Source: Gammaproteobacteria bacterium (GTDB lineage: Bacteria; Pseudomonadota; Gammaproteobacteria; Pseudomonadales; Halieaceae). From it: a stretch of 24,409 nucleotides of DNA. The notes beneath the pieces are model-generated. The model saw only the letters and a list, made by a program, of their open reading frames with translations. It did not search any database and was not told the origin of the DNA. Position 1 is the first letter of the stretch; each line of letters starts with the position of its first letter. The stretch lies in NCBI GenBank assembly GCA_002748505.1, contig PDSN01000130.1, positions 1 to 24,409 on the forward strand, given 5' to 3'. Made by a program: the position numbers and the translations under genes. Positions 16,055-22,387 of the stretch are shown in pieces.

Positions 16055-16083
16055 TTGACAGCGGCACATCGGGTATGGATAAT
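16055..16083 (+). promoter_or_regulatory. strong sigma-70 promoter of rpsT
   Basis: TTGACA (16055-16060), a 17-base spacer and GATAAT (16078-16083): the -35 is perfect and the -10 has one mismatch. The leader to the GTG at 16128 would be about 38 bases. Confidence 0.85.
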
Positions 16084-16127
16084 CCGCGCTCTTTAATTTT
16101 TCATCTTTACAAACAAGAGGAACGCCC

Positions 16128-16258
16128 GTGGCAAACTCTCCACAAGCTAAAAAACGCGCACGTCAGACCGCATGGCCGACAAAGGCATCATTCACAAGAA
16201 CAAGGCCGCGCGTCACAAGAGCCGCTTGAATGCACACGTTAAGGGATTGAGCGCTTAA
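16128..16258 (+). pseudogene. rpsT: rpsT, 30S ribosomal protein S20, with internal deletion and frameshift
   Basis: The GTG start at 16128 is preceded by AAGAGGAA (16115-16122) and gives MANSPQAKKRARQ, the S20 N-terminus. The frame then drifts and stops at 16227-16229 (33 codons). The C-terminal part of S20 is present in a different frame: DRMADKGIIHKNKAARHK and SRLNAHVKGLSA, with TAA at 16256-16258. Compared with E. coli S20 (87 residues) about 45 middle residues are missing. Because the second piece begins one base early, the deletion would be about 136 bases, i.e. out of frame. Promoter, ribosome binding site, both ends and terminator are intact, and the position beside proB is where rpsT is expected. 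S20 binds 16S rRNA and its loss is severely harmful in E. coli. Either a functional copy exists elsewhere or this is an assembly error. Confidence 0.9.
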
Positions 16259-16275
16259 GCCTTCAAACTCCCAAG

Positions 16276-16305
16276 AAAAAGCCGGTTGCTATACCGGCTT
16301 TTTTT
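16276..16305. terminator. bidirectional Rho-independent terminator between rpsT and proB
   Basis: AAAAAGCCGGT (16276-16286) and ACCGGCTTTTT (16293-16303) form an 11-bp stem with a 6-base loop, with T to 16305. The A/T arms allow it to serve rpsT forward and proB in reverse. The rest of the gap to the proB stop (16306-16383) shows nothing I can name. Confidence 0.9.
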
Positions 16306-16383
16306 ATGTCTGTTATTTGTGGACGCATTGCCAACTTACTGTCTCTCCCGGTGGGGAAAAACCTGCTCGATAATAGAACCCGC

Positions 16384-17505
16384 TCAAAACACCAGCAGAT
16401 TATCTCGGTGGATCAATTCCTCATCACCGACATAGCCCAGTGTTTGCGCTACCGCAGACGATGGCAACCTTTTGATTTTGTTGGCTTCCTGCACTGAATA
16501 GTTAGACAGTCCCCGCGCAACTTCTACGCCCAGCTCATCCCGGCAGGAGATCATATCACCGCGGCTAAAACCACCACTTACCGCAACAACCCCCACTGGT
16601 AGCAGGCTTTTCCCTGAGGATTTTAGAACCGCAACCGCACCCGCATCCAGTGTTACCACACCCTTGACCTGTACCTGTGAAGCCAGCCAGCGCTTGCGCG
16701 CTGCCTGCGGTTGCTCACCAGCGCGAAGCCAGGTGCCGAGATTGTCACCACGCCTCACTCGCGTGATAACGTCGGTTTCGCGCCCACCGGCAATCACTGT
16801 TTGTGTGCCAGACCGCGCCGCAAGTCGCGCTGCGCGCAACTTGGTAATCATACCACCGCGACCCAGCACACCGCCCTCTCCCGCCACAGCATCCAGCGCC
16901 GGATCGTGCGCAGACGCCTCGGCAATCAATTTAGCGCTGGGCACTTCCCGCGGGTCAGCGTCAAACAAACCGACCTGATCGGTCAGTAACAGCAGGGCAT
17001 CGGCATCCACAAGATTCGCCACCATTGCCGCAAGAGTGTCGTTATCACCAAAGCGAATCTCATCGGTAATCACCGTGTCGTTTTCGTTGACCACAGGAAT
17101 CACACCGTAGCTGAGCAAGGTGGTTAAGGTGCTGCGAGCGTTTAAATAGCGGTCACGGGCGGAAATATCATCGTGACTCAGCAAGATCTGCGCGGTTTGC
17201 AAGCGATATTTGGCAAAAGCGGATTCCCAGGCCTGCGCCAGCCCCATCTGCCCAACCGCAGCCGCGGCCTGCAACTCATGCAGCGCCGTGGGGCGCTGTG
17301 CCCATTTCAGACGACTCACCCCCGCCGCCACCGCGCCGGACGATACCAGTATCACCTCACAGCCCGCTTCCCGCAGCGCTGCCATCTGCGTGACCAGTTC
17401 GCGGATAACTTGCGCATCCAGGCCCTTGCCGTCGTTCGTCAGCAGCGCACTGCCGGCTTTTATCACCCACCGGCGTGATTGCACCAATAACTCACGCTCG
17501 CTCAT
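16384..17505 (-). CDS. proB: glutamate 5-kinase
   Basis: 373 residues: an amino-acid-kinase domain (WVIKAGSALLTNDGKGL near the N-terminus; VILVSSGAVAAG; IPVVNENDTVITDEIRFGDN around 135-155; GRGGMITKLRAAR) followed by a C-terminal PUA domain from about residue 275. It phosphorylates glutamate in the first step of proline synthesis; the usual proline feedback site is in the kinase domain. proA is not next to it. Its ATG overlaps the obg stop codon by one base (TAATG), so it is co-translated with obg, an arrangement also seen in Pseudomonas. It is the last gene before the bidirectional terminator. Confidence 0.96.
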   Translation of the reverse strand: MSERELLVQSRRWVIKAGSALLTNDGKGLDAQVIRELVTQMAALREAGCEVILVSSGAVAAGVSRLKWAQRPTALHELQAAAAVGQMGLAQAWESAFAKYRLQTAQILLSHDDISARDRYLNARSTLTTLLSYGVIPVVNENDTVITDEIRFGDNDTLAAMVANLVDADALLLLTDQVGLFDADPREVPSAKLIAEASAHDPALDAVAGEGGVLGRGGMITKLRAARLAARSGTQTVIAGGRETDVITRVRRGDNLGTWLRAGEQPQAARKRWLASQVQVKGVVTLDAGAVAVLKSSGKSLLPVGVVAVSGGFSRGDMISCRDELGVEVARGLSNYSVQEANKIKRLPSSAVAQTLGYVGDEELIHRDNLLVF

Positions 17506-18698
17506 TAAGGTACGTACTCCACTTCCACATCGCTATCGTCATCGTCATCGTCCGTATCATCTTGCGCGGCAGCCCTGGCCGCGCGGCGGCGCTGAGCCAG
17601 TTCAGCGATACGTGCTCTGGCCTCTTCCTGCATACGGGTTTGCGCGTCCTGTTCGGCTTGCGCGAGCGCGGGATCTGCCGCTTCCTGGTCATTCAACTGC
17701 TCCAGGCGAACCATAACAGCCTGCGCCAGACGCTCGCAGCCCTCGCCACTGATCGCCGAAATTTCGAACACCTGTCCCCGCCAATTCAGTGCCTCGATGA
17801 TTGCAGCGCGCTGCTTTGCAAGCGCTTCATCATCGAGCAGATCCGTTTTATTGAGCACCAGCCAGCGCTCGCGGGCAGCCAGGGTTTCACTGAAAGCCTC
17901 CAACTCGCGCACAATTGCCTGCGCGCCCTCAATGGGGTCAGAACCATCGAAGGGCGCGATATCCACCAGATGCAGCAACAAGCGGTTGCGGGTTAAATGC
18001 TTCAAAAAGCGCACCCCAAGCCCCGCGCCATCGGCGGCACCTTCGATCAGACCGGGAATATCCGCGACCACAAAACTGCGATGGGCATCCACCTTTACCA
18101 CACCCAAATTGGGTACCAAGGTGGTAAAGGGGTAATTGGCGACCTTGGGCGTGGCGGCGGAAATTGCACGAATAAACGTAGATTTACCTGCATTGGGCAG
18201 TCCCAACAAACCCACGTCCGCCAGCACTTTCAACTCTAACTTCAACTCGCGTCGCTCACCTTCGGTACCGGGCGTGGTTTGACGCGGTGCACGATTGATA
18301 CTGGACTTAAAACGCGTATTGCCAAGGCCGTGGAAGCCGCCCTGCGCCACCAACAAACGCTGCCCGGAATGGGACAAATCACCGAGCACTTCACGGGTAT
18401 CCTCATCGATCACCGTCGTTCCCACCGGCACTTGCAGCAGCAAATCGTCACCCGCCTTACCGGTGCAATTTCGACCGCGTCCAGGCTCGCCATTTTCGGC
18501 CTGGTAGTGACGCACATAGCGGTAATCCACCAAGGTATTTGACGCGTCGCTGGCCTCTAAATACACACTGCCACCGTCGCCGCCATCGCCACCGTCCGGG
18601 CCGCCTTTGGCGACGTATTTTTCACGGCGAAAACTCAAGCAACCATTACCGCCTTTACCCGCGGCAACCACAATGGCAGCTTCGTCTACAAATTTCAT
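17505..18698 (-). CDS. obg: Obg family GTPase (ObgE/CgtA)
   Basis: A 397-residue essential GTPase that binds the 50S subunit and links ribosome maturation with the stringent response. The N-terminal Obg fold is glycine-rich (GKGGNGCLSFRREK; GGPDGGDGGDGG). The GTPase domain has G1 GLPNAGKST (166-174), G2 in NYPFTTL, G3 DIPGLIEGA (213-221) and G4 NKTD. The tail is strongly acidic (DDTDDDDDDSD), as in many proteobacterial Obg proteins. ATG 18696-18698 follows GGAG in the expected position. rplU and rpmA are upstream; a terminator-like hairpin separates rpmA from obg, so obg-proB is probably transcribed both by read-through and from its own unseen promoter. Confidence 0.97.
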   Translation of the reverse strand: MKFVDEAAIVVAAGKGGNGCLSFRREKYVAKGGPDGGDGGDGGSVYLEASDASNTLVDYRYVRHYQAENGEPGRGRNCTGKAGDDLLLQVPVGTTVIDEDTREVLGDLSHSGQRLLVAQGGFHGLGNTRFKSSINRAPRQTTPGTEGERRELKLELKVLADVGLLGLPNAGKSTFIRAISAATPKVANYPFTTLVPNLGVVKVDAHRSFVVADIPGLIEGAADGAGLGVRFLKHLTRNRLLLHLVDIAPFDGSDPIEGAQAIVRELEAFSETLAARERWLVLNKTDLLDDEALAKQRAAIIEALNWRGQVFEISAISGEGCERLAQAVMVRLEQLNDQEAADPALAQAEQDAQTRMQEEARARIAELAQRRRAARAAAQDDTDDDDDDSDVEVEYVP

Positions 18699-18738
18699 GG
18701 TTTCTCCTTTCTTGCGCCCCCTCTGCGGGATACGGAAG

Positions 18739-18780
18739 GCGCCGTACGCCCAAACAAATGCGCCGCAAGCCCAAACAAAA
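18739..18780. repeat. 21-base tandem duplication in the rpmA-obg gap
   Basis: 18739-18759 and 18760-18780 are adjacent copies matching at 18 of 21 positions, sharing GCGCCG and GCCCAAACAAA. They lie between the rpmA terminator and the obg ribosome binding site. Confidence 0.7.
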
Positions 18781-18806
18781 AGGCCCCGTCAAATGACGAG
18801 GCCTTT
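18777..18806 (-). terminator. Rho-independent terminator after rpmA
   Basis: The reverse strand forms AAAGGCCTCGTCA / TGACGGGGCCTTT (18794-18806 with 18779-18791), then continues TTTTTG-like, 22 bases after the rpmA stop. One G-T pair is in the stem. Confidence 0.8.
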
Positions 18807-18827
18807 CAGCGAGGAAGCTAGAGCAAA

Positions 18828-19085
18828 CTAAGCGCTAACCACTTGTACAAATTTGCGCTTATAAGGGCCTTTGACTTCGAATTTTACCACACCGTCGGCG
18901 GTGGCAAACAGGGTGTGGTCTTTGCCGCAACCGACGTTCTCACCGGGGTGAAATTGCGTACCGCGTTGACGCACCAAAATGCTGCCCGCTGTTACAGCCT
19001 GACCGCCGTAGCGCTTGACACCAAGTCGTTTACTCTCGGAATCGCGTCCGTTGCGAGTACTACCGCCTGCTTTCTTATGAGCCAT
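18828..19085 (-). CDS. rpmA: 50S ribosomal protein L27
   Basis: 85 residues beginning MAHKKAGGSTRNGRDSESKR, the unmistakable L27 N-terminus that reaches toward the peptidyl-transferase centre, followed by LGVKRYGGQ and GSILVRQRGT. There is no N-terminal extension of the kind that is proteolytically removed in Firmicutes. GAGGGGGG precedes the ATG. It lies 15 bases after rplU in the same transcript. Confidence 0.98.
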   Translation of the reverse strand: MAHKKAGGSTRNGRDSESKRLGVKRYGGQAVTAGSILVRQRGTQFHPGENVGCGKDHTLFATADGVVKFEVKGPYKRKFVQVVSA

Positions 19086-19100
19086 TGTGAATTACCCCCC

Positions 19101-19412
19101 TCAGGCTGAAATGCCGGTGATTTTCACTTCGGTGTACCACTGACGGTGGCCAGTTTCCTTCCGATAGTGCTTACGGCGATTGAATTTAACGATTTTCACT
19201 TTCTTGTGACGACCATGGGCAACCACTTCTGCGGTCACTTTGCTGCCGTCCACAACAGGTGTACCGATTTTGACATCAGCACCTTCACCGACCATCAACA
19301 CCTGGTCGAACTCGATGGTTTCACCAGTGGCCGAATCGATTTTTTCAAGCTTCAGGGTTTCCCCTTCCGTGACGCGATGCTGCTTGCCACCGCTTACAAT
19401 TACTGCGTACAT
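19101..19412 (-). CDS. rplU: 50S ribosomal protein L21
   Basis: 103 residues, the normal length. Signatures are MYAVIVSGGKQHRV at the N-terminus and the C-terminal KFNRRKHYRKETGHRQ with YTEVKITGI. It is the first gene of the rplU-rpmA unit, divergent from ispB as in E. coli and Pseudomonas. It is a 23S rRNA-binding protein of the large subunit. Confidence 0.98.
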   Translation of the reverse strand: MYAVIVSGGKQHRVTEGETLKLEKIDSATGETIEFDQVLMVGEGADVKIGTPVVDGSKVTAEVVAHGRHKKVKIVKFNRRKHYRKETGHRQWYTEVKITGISA

Positions 19413-19533
19413 ATCATGCTCCGTTTAGTTCGCCTGCTCGCAGTGATAACAACACGCCAAAACGCGAAGGGCAGAGCCAGGCATAAACAGTCGAATTTCC
19501 CGCAACTACTTTGCGGATGTTCAGAGGGCGCGC

Positions 19534-19562
19534 ATTCTACGTCACCCACACCGCAAGAGCAA
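19534..19562 (-). promoter_or_regulatory. sigma-70 promoter of rplU-rpmA
   Basis: On the reverse strand TTGCTC (19557-19562), a 17-base spacer and TAGAAT (19534-19539). The leader would be about 115 bases. A small CGCAA/TTGCG hairpin (about 19501-19515) lies just downstream of the predicted start. Confidence 0.55.
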
Positions 19563-19611
19563 GCCCTAAATGGTTTTATTTGACCCACCACAAGCGCAAA
19601 CCGCCGATGGC

Positions 19612-19641
19612 TTGACAGCCCAGCCGTGCTGCCCCTAGCAT
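19612..19641 (+). promoter_or_regulatory. sigma-70 promoter of ispB
   Basis: TTGACA (19612-19617), an 18-base spacer and TAGCAT (19636-19641). The -10 overlaps the upstream ATG at 19640, so that ATG cannot be the start of a message made from this promoter; this supports 19670 as the ispB start. Confidence 0.6.
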
Positions 19642-19669
19642 GACGCCGTCGTTACAGGAACCGCCTTTT

Positions 19670-20632
19670 ATGCAGCACGTTCGCGCCGTTGTCGCCTCCG
19701 AATTTGAGCAAGTTAATCAGTTGATTGTGGAGCAACTACACTCCGATGTGGCAATGGTTGAAAACATAGGCCACTATATTATAGACGCCGGAGGCAAACG
19801 CCTGCGCCCGCTGCTGGTACTGCTGGCCGCCAAAGCCTGCAATTATCAAGGCGGACAACACATTCCTCTGGCTGCGGTAATCGAGTTTATCCACACCGCC
19901 ACCTTGCTGCACGATGACGTAGTGGATATCTCCAGCCTGCGCCGCGGTCGCGCCACCGCCAATGCGGAATTTGGCAATGCGCCCTCTGTGCTGGTGGGCG
20001 ATTTCCTGTATTCCCGTGCTTTTCAAATGCTGGTGGATATTGGCGACATGACAATCATGCGCTGCATCGCCGATACAACCAACACTGTTGCCGAAGGCGA
20101 AGTATTGCAACTGGTGCGCGCTGGCGATGCCACCACCTCCGAGCAGCAATACCTCGACGTTATTCGCCGCAAAACCGCAATACTGTTCGCCGCGGCCTGC
20201 TACGGTGGCGCGGCGCTCGCAGGTTGCGATGAACCCACCTGCACAGCACTGCACCGCTACGGTGAAAGCCTGGGCATCGCCTTTCAAATGATAGATGATG
20301 TGCTCGACTACGAGGGCGACCCCGACACCATGGGTAAAAACCTGGGTGACGATCTCACCGAGGGCAAACCCACACTGCCGTTGATATACGCCCTGCAGCA
20401 CGGCACCGCCAGCGAACGGGCGCTGATTCACGCTGCGATTACCGAAAAAAGTGCGGAGAACCTAAGCGCCGTGGCCGCAGCGGTACAACGCTGCGGCGCC
20501 CTGGACTACACCCGGGATCGAGCCATTGCCTACCAGCAGCAGGCGCTGGCGAGTCTGGAATCGCTGTCGGTCAGCAATGCCAGGGAGGCTTTGGCCCGCA
20601 TCGCCGAGATTGCCGTGCAACGCGACCATTAA
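19670..20632 (+). CDS. ispB: polyprenyl diphosphate synthase (octaprenyl-type)
   Basis: A 320-residue trans-prenyltransferase that builds the isoprenoid side chain of ubiquinone. The first aspartate-rich motif is LLHDDVVD (DDVVD 82-86) and the second FQMIDDVLDYEGD (DDVLD 209-213), with GGKRLRP (41-47), RRGRATAN and the KNLGDDLTEGKPTLPLIYAL end typical of IspB. Chain length (C40 or longer) cannot be read directly; orthology to IspB and the position divergent from rplU suggest octa- or nonaprenyl. ATG 19670 is preferred over 19640 because AGGAA lies at 19656-19660 and the promoter overlaps the earlier ATG. The stop codon is inside the left arm of a long palindromic repeat. Confidence 0.95.
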   Translation: MQHVRAVVASEFEQVNQLIVEQLHSDVAMVENIGHYIIDAGGKRLRPLLVLLAAKACNYQGGQHIPLAAVIEFIHTATLLHDDVVDISSLRRGRATANAEFGNAPSVLVGDFLYSRAFQMLVDIGDMTIMRCIADTTNTVAEGEVLQLVRAGDATTSEQQYLDVIRRKTAILFAAACYGGAALAGCDEPTCTALHRYGESLGIAFQMIDDVLDYEGDPDTMGKNLGDDLTEGKPTLPLIYALQHGTASERALIHAAITEKSAENLSAVAAAVQRCGALDYTRDRAIAYQQQALASLESLSVSNAREALARIAEIAVQRDH

Positions 20633-20686
20633 CCCGGGTATTTCACCAGTACCGCGGCCAATTTACTGGTGAAATATCCGGGTTAA
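20629..20686. repeat. dispersed palindromic repeat, copy 2 (long hairpin)
   Basis: Arms 20629-20651 and 20664-20686 are inverted repeats of 23 bp with a single mismatch (a possible G-U pair in RNA) and a 12-base loop that contains CCGCGG. The right arm carries the core ACTGGTGAAATATCCGGG also seen twice at 3934-3996. The ispB TAA lies within the left arm. No T run follows, so it is not a standard terminator, though it could stabilise the ispB mRNA 3' end. Confidence 0.85.
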
Positions 20687-20729
20687 GTTTGCAAGCGCCG
20701 CCTCGACGCACAGCAATTTTCAGAATGTT

Positions 20730-20758
20730 TTGAAACTTCTGGCAAGCCCTGCTATAGT
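20730..20758 (+). promoter_or_regulatory. sigma-70 promoter of the GbsR/MarR-type regulator
   Basis: TTGAAA (20730-20735), a 17-base spacer and TATAGT (20753-20758), each with one mismatch to consensus. It rules out the TTG at 20730 as a start codon for the regulator. Confidence 0.75.
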
Positions 20759-20795
20759 CAGTTCAAACAGGCAAGGACATAAGTGCAAACGCACC

Positions 20796-21392
20796 ATGGA
20801 CGCCACACCAAACCCACACCCACCGAATAACGCAGCGGTCGCTGCGGCATCGTCGACCACCGTTCGTAGCTTCGTGTTGCACTGCGGTGAGATGGCACGC
20901 TATTGGGGCTTTAATCGCACTGTCGGGCAGATGTTGGGGCTGATTATTGTGTCCGAGCATCCTCTGTCAGCACAATACATTGCTGATACGCTGGAAATAT
21001 CCCGAGGTAACGTCAGCATGAGCATAAAAGAAATGCTGTCGTGGCAACTGATCAAGGTTGTGCATGAACCCGGTGACAGAAAAGAATATTACACTTTGTC
21101 CGGCTCGATCTGGCATGTGGCTAACAGGGTATTTGAAGAGCGCAAGCGGCGCGAGCTTGATCCGACCTTTGCCCTGTTGCGCCAATCTATCAGCGAGATG
21201 GATAAAAATCCGGCCAACGAGTACGCCTGCGAGCGCCTGCAGGAAATACACGACCTGCTGGAAACCGTGTCTCTCTGGGCTGAAGAACTACAGGGACTGG
21301 ATGAAAAACGCCTGCACAAATTGATCAGCATGGGCGCGGGAATGTTGAAGATTCTCAAACTCAAAGACAGGCTCACCAATGCGGTTAATTGA
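20796..21392 (+). CDS. GbsR/MarR family winged-helix transcriptional regulator
   Basis: 198 residues. After a disordered, proline- and alanine-rich N-terminus (1-22) comes a winged helix-turn-helix: MARYWGFNRTVGQMLGLI, HPLSAQYIADTLEIS, the recognition helix RGNVSMSIKEML (70-81) and the wing LIKVVHEPGDRKEYYTL. The C-terminal helices probably dimerise. This is the layout of GbsR-type regulators. The N-terminus is set at ATG 20796 because the promoter lies just upstream; the nearest AAGGA is about 20 bases away, so the ribosome binding site is weak and the start is less certain than the rest. Its position before cyoAB suggests, but does not prove, that it controls the quinol oxidase. Confidence 0.88.
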   Translation: MDATPNPHPPNNAAVAAASSTTVRSFVLHCGEMARYWGFNRTVGQMLGLIIVSEHPLSAQYIADTLEISRGNVSMSIKEMLSWQLIKVVHEPGDRKEYYTLSGSIWHVANRVFEERKRRELDPTFALLRQSISEMDKNPANEYACERLQEIHDLLETVSLWAEELQGLDEKRLHKLISMGAGMLKILKLKDRLTNAVN

Positions 21393-21410
21393 GTAGCACA
21401 ACAACGACTG

Positions 21411-21453
21411 CCATGTAATGCCAGGCACCGTCTGCGGGGTTTAGTTTACATGG
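21411..21453. promoter_or_regulatory. inverted repeat flanking the cyoA promoter, candidate operator
   Basis: CCATGTAA (21411-21418) and TTACATGG (21446-21453) are perfect 8-bp inverted copies 35 bp apart centre to centre. The right copy overlaps the cyoA -35 element. The neighbouring winged-helix regulator is an obvious candidate binder. There is no T run, so it is not a terminator. Confidence 0.45.
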
Positions 21454-21479
21454 ACGCCTACGGGCTTATTGGCTAGAAT
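21451..21479 (+). promoter_or_regulatory. sigma-70 promoter of cyoAB
   Basis: TGGACG (21451-21456), a 17-base spacer and TAGAAT (21474-21479). The leader is about 38 bases and ends in GGGGGGA before the ATG. No FNR/Anr box is evident. Confidence 0.55.
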
Positions 21480-21523
21480 GCACACAGCAAAATTGTTCTT
21501 TATACATAACGGGGGGATACTGA

Positions 21524-22387
21524 ATGAACACTGCTTTTACTCGATGGTTACGCTTGTTGGGAGGGGTAGGCTTACTACTGCTTCTTACGGGCTGTGACTT
21601 CGCGCTTTTTAACTCAAAGGGGGTTGCGGGCAAACAAATTGGCGACACCGTCCTGCTGACGGCGTCAATTATGTTGATTGTCGTGATTCCCACCATGATA
21701 TTGGCGGTTTGGCTGCCGATCCGCTACCGCAAACGCGCCAATAACAGCTCCACCTACGCGCCAGAGTGGGAGCACTCCAGCAGAATCGAGTTCATTGTTT
21801 GGGCGATTCCTATCGCGATTATTATCGTGTTGGCGACCATCGCTTACAAAACCAGCCACTCCCTCGATCCGCGTACGCCAGTGCCAGGCACTGACAAAAC
21901 ACCGCTCACCATTCAGGTGGTAGCGATGGACTGGAAGTGGTTGTTCATCTATCCCGAAGAGCAAATCGCCACGGTGAACGAACTGGCCTTCCCAGTGAAT
22001 CAGCCGGTGGAGTTCCTGCTGACCTCTTACACCACCATGAACTCGTTCTTTATTCCAAAACTCTCCGGGCAGTTATACGCCATGGCGGGCATGGAAAACC
22101 GCCTGAATGTTATGGCGACCGAAGAGGGTGTGTATCGCGGTATGTCGTCTAACTACAGCGGTTACGGTTTCTCGGGAATGCGCTTTAAAACCCACGTAAC
22201 TTCTGAAGCAGAGTACCAGCAGTGGGTCAAAAAGGTAAAAGCCGCTCCGCAAGTGTTGGATGACGCAACCTTTGCGCGCCTGACTGAAAAGTCTCGCGAC
22301 AACCCGGTAGAGTATTTCTCAAACGCTAACCCACTGTTCTTCAAGAACATCATTGAATCATTTACAGGTGTACAAAATGGCGAGTAA
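21524..22387 (+). CDS. cyoA: cytochrome bo3 ubiquinol oxidase subunit II
   Basis: A 287-residue lipoprotein subunit of the proton-pumping quinol oxidase. A lipobox LTGC gives the lipidated Cys24; two membrane helices follow (about 40-65 and 88-108), then the periplasmic cupredoxin domain with VVAMDWKWLFIYPEEQIATV, MNSFFIPKLSGQLYAMAGM and SSNYSGYGFSGMRF. The CuA ligands of cytochrome c oxidases (the C-x3-C-type loop) are replaced by SSNYSG, which identifies a quinol rather than a cytochrome c oxidase. ATG 21524 has GGGGGGA 6-7 bases upstream. The 3' end overlaps cyoB by 11 bases. Confidence 0.96.
   Translation: MNTAFTRWLRLLGGVGLLLLLTGCDFALFNSKGVAGKQIGDTVLLTASIMLIVVIPTMILAVWLPIRYRKRANNSSTYAPEWEHSSRIEFIVWAIPIAIIIVLATIAYKTSHSLDPRTPVPGTDKTPLTIQVVAMDWKWLFIYPEEQIATVNELAFPVNQPVEFLLTSYTTMNSFFIPKLSGQLYAMAGMENRLNVMATEEGVYRGMSSNYSGYGFSGMRFKTHVTSEAEYQQWVKKVKAAPQVLDDATFARLTEKSRDNPVEYFSNANPLFFKNIIESFTGVQNGE

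Noticed and set aside
15776..16069. Reverse reading frame of 97 codons upstream of the PEP-CTERM gene
   Set aside because: It covers the RpoN promoter, palindromes and the rpsT promoter; the composition is irregular and cysteine-rich without motifs.
16128..16229. Reading the 33-codon frame as a genuine small protein
   Set aside because: The first 13 residues are the S20 N-terminus and the rest is out-of-frame S20 coding sequence, so a broken rpsT explains it better.
19640..19669. Upstream ATG of ispB adding ten residues
   Set aside because: This ATG overlaps the -10 of the best promoter, and ATG 19670 has AGGAA at a suitable distance.
20730..20795. TTG start adding 22 residues to the regulator
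   Set aside because: The TTG is part of a good -35 element and lies upstream of the expected transcription start.
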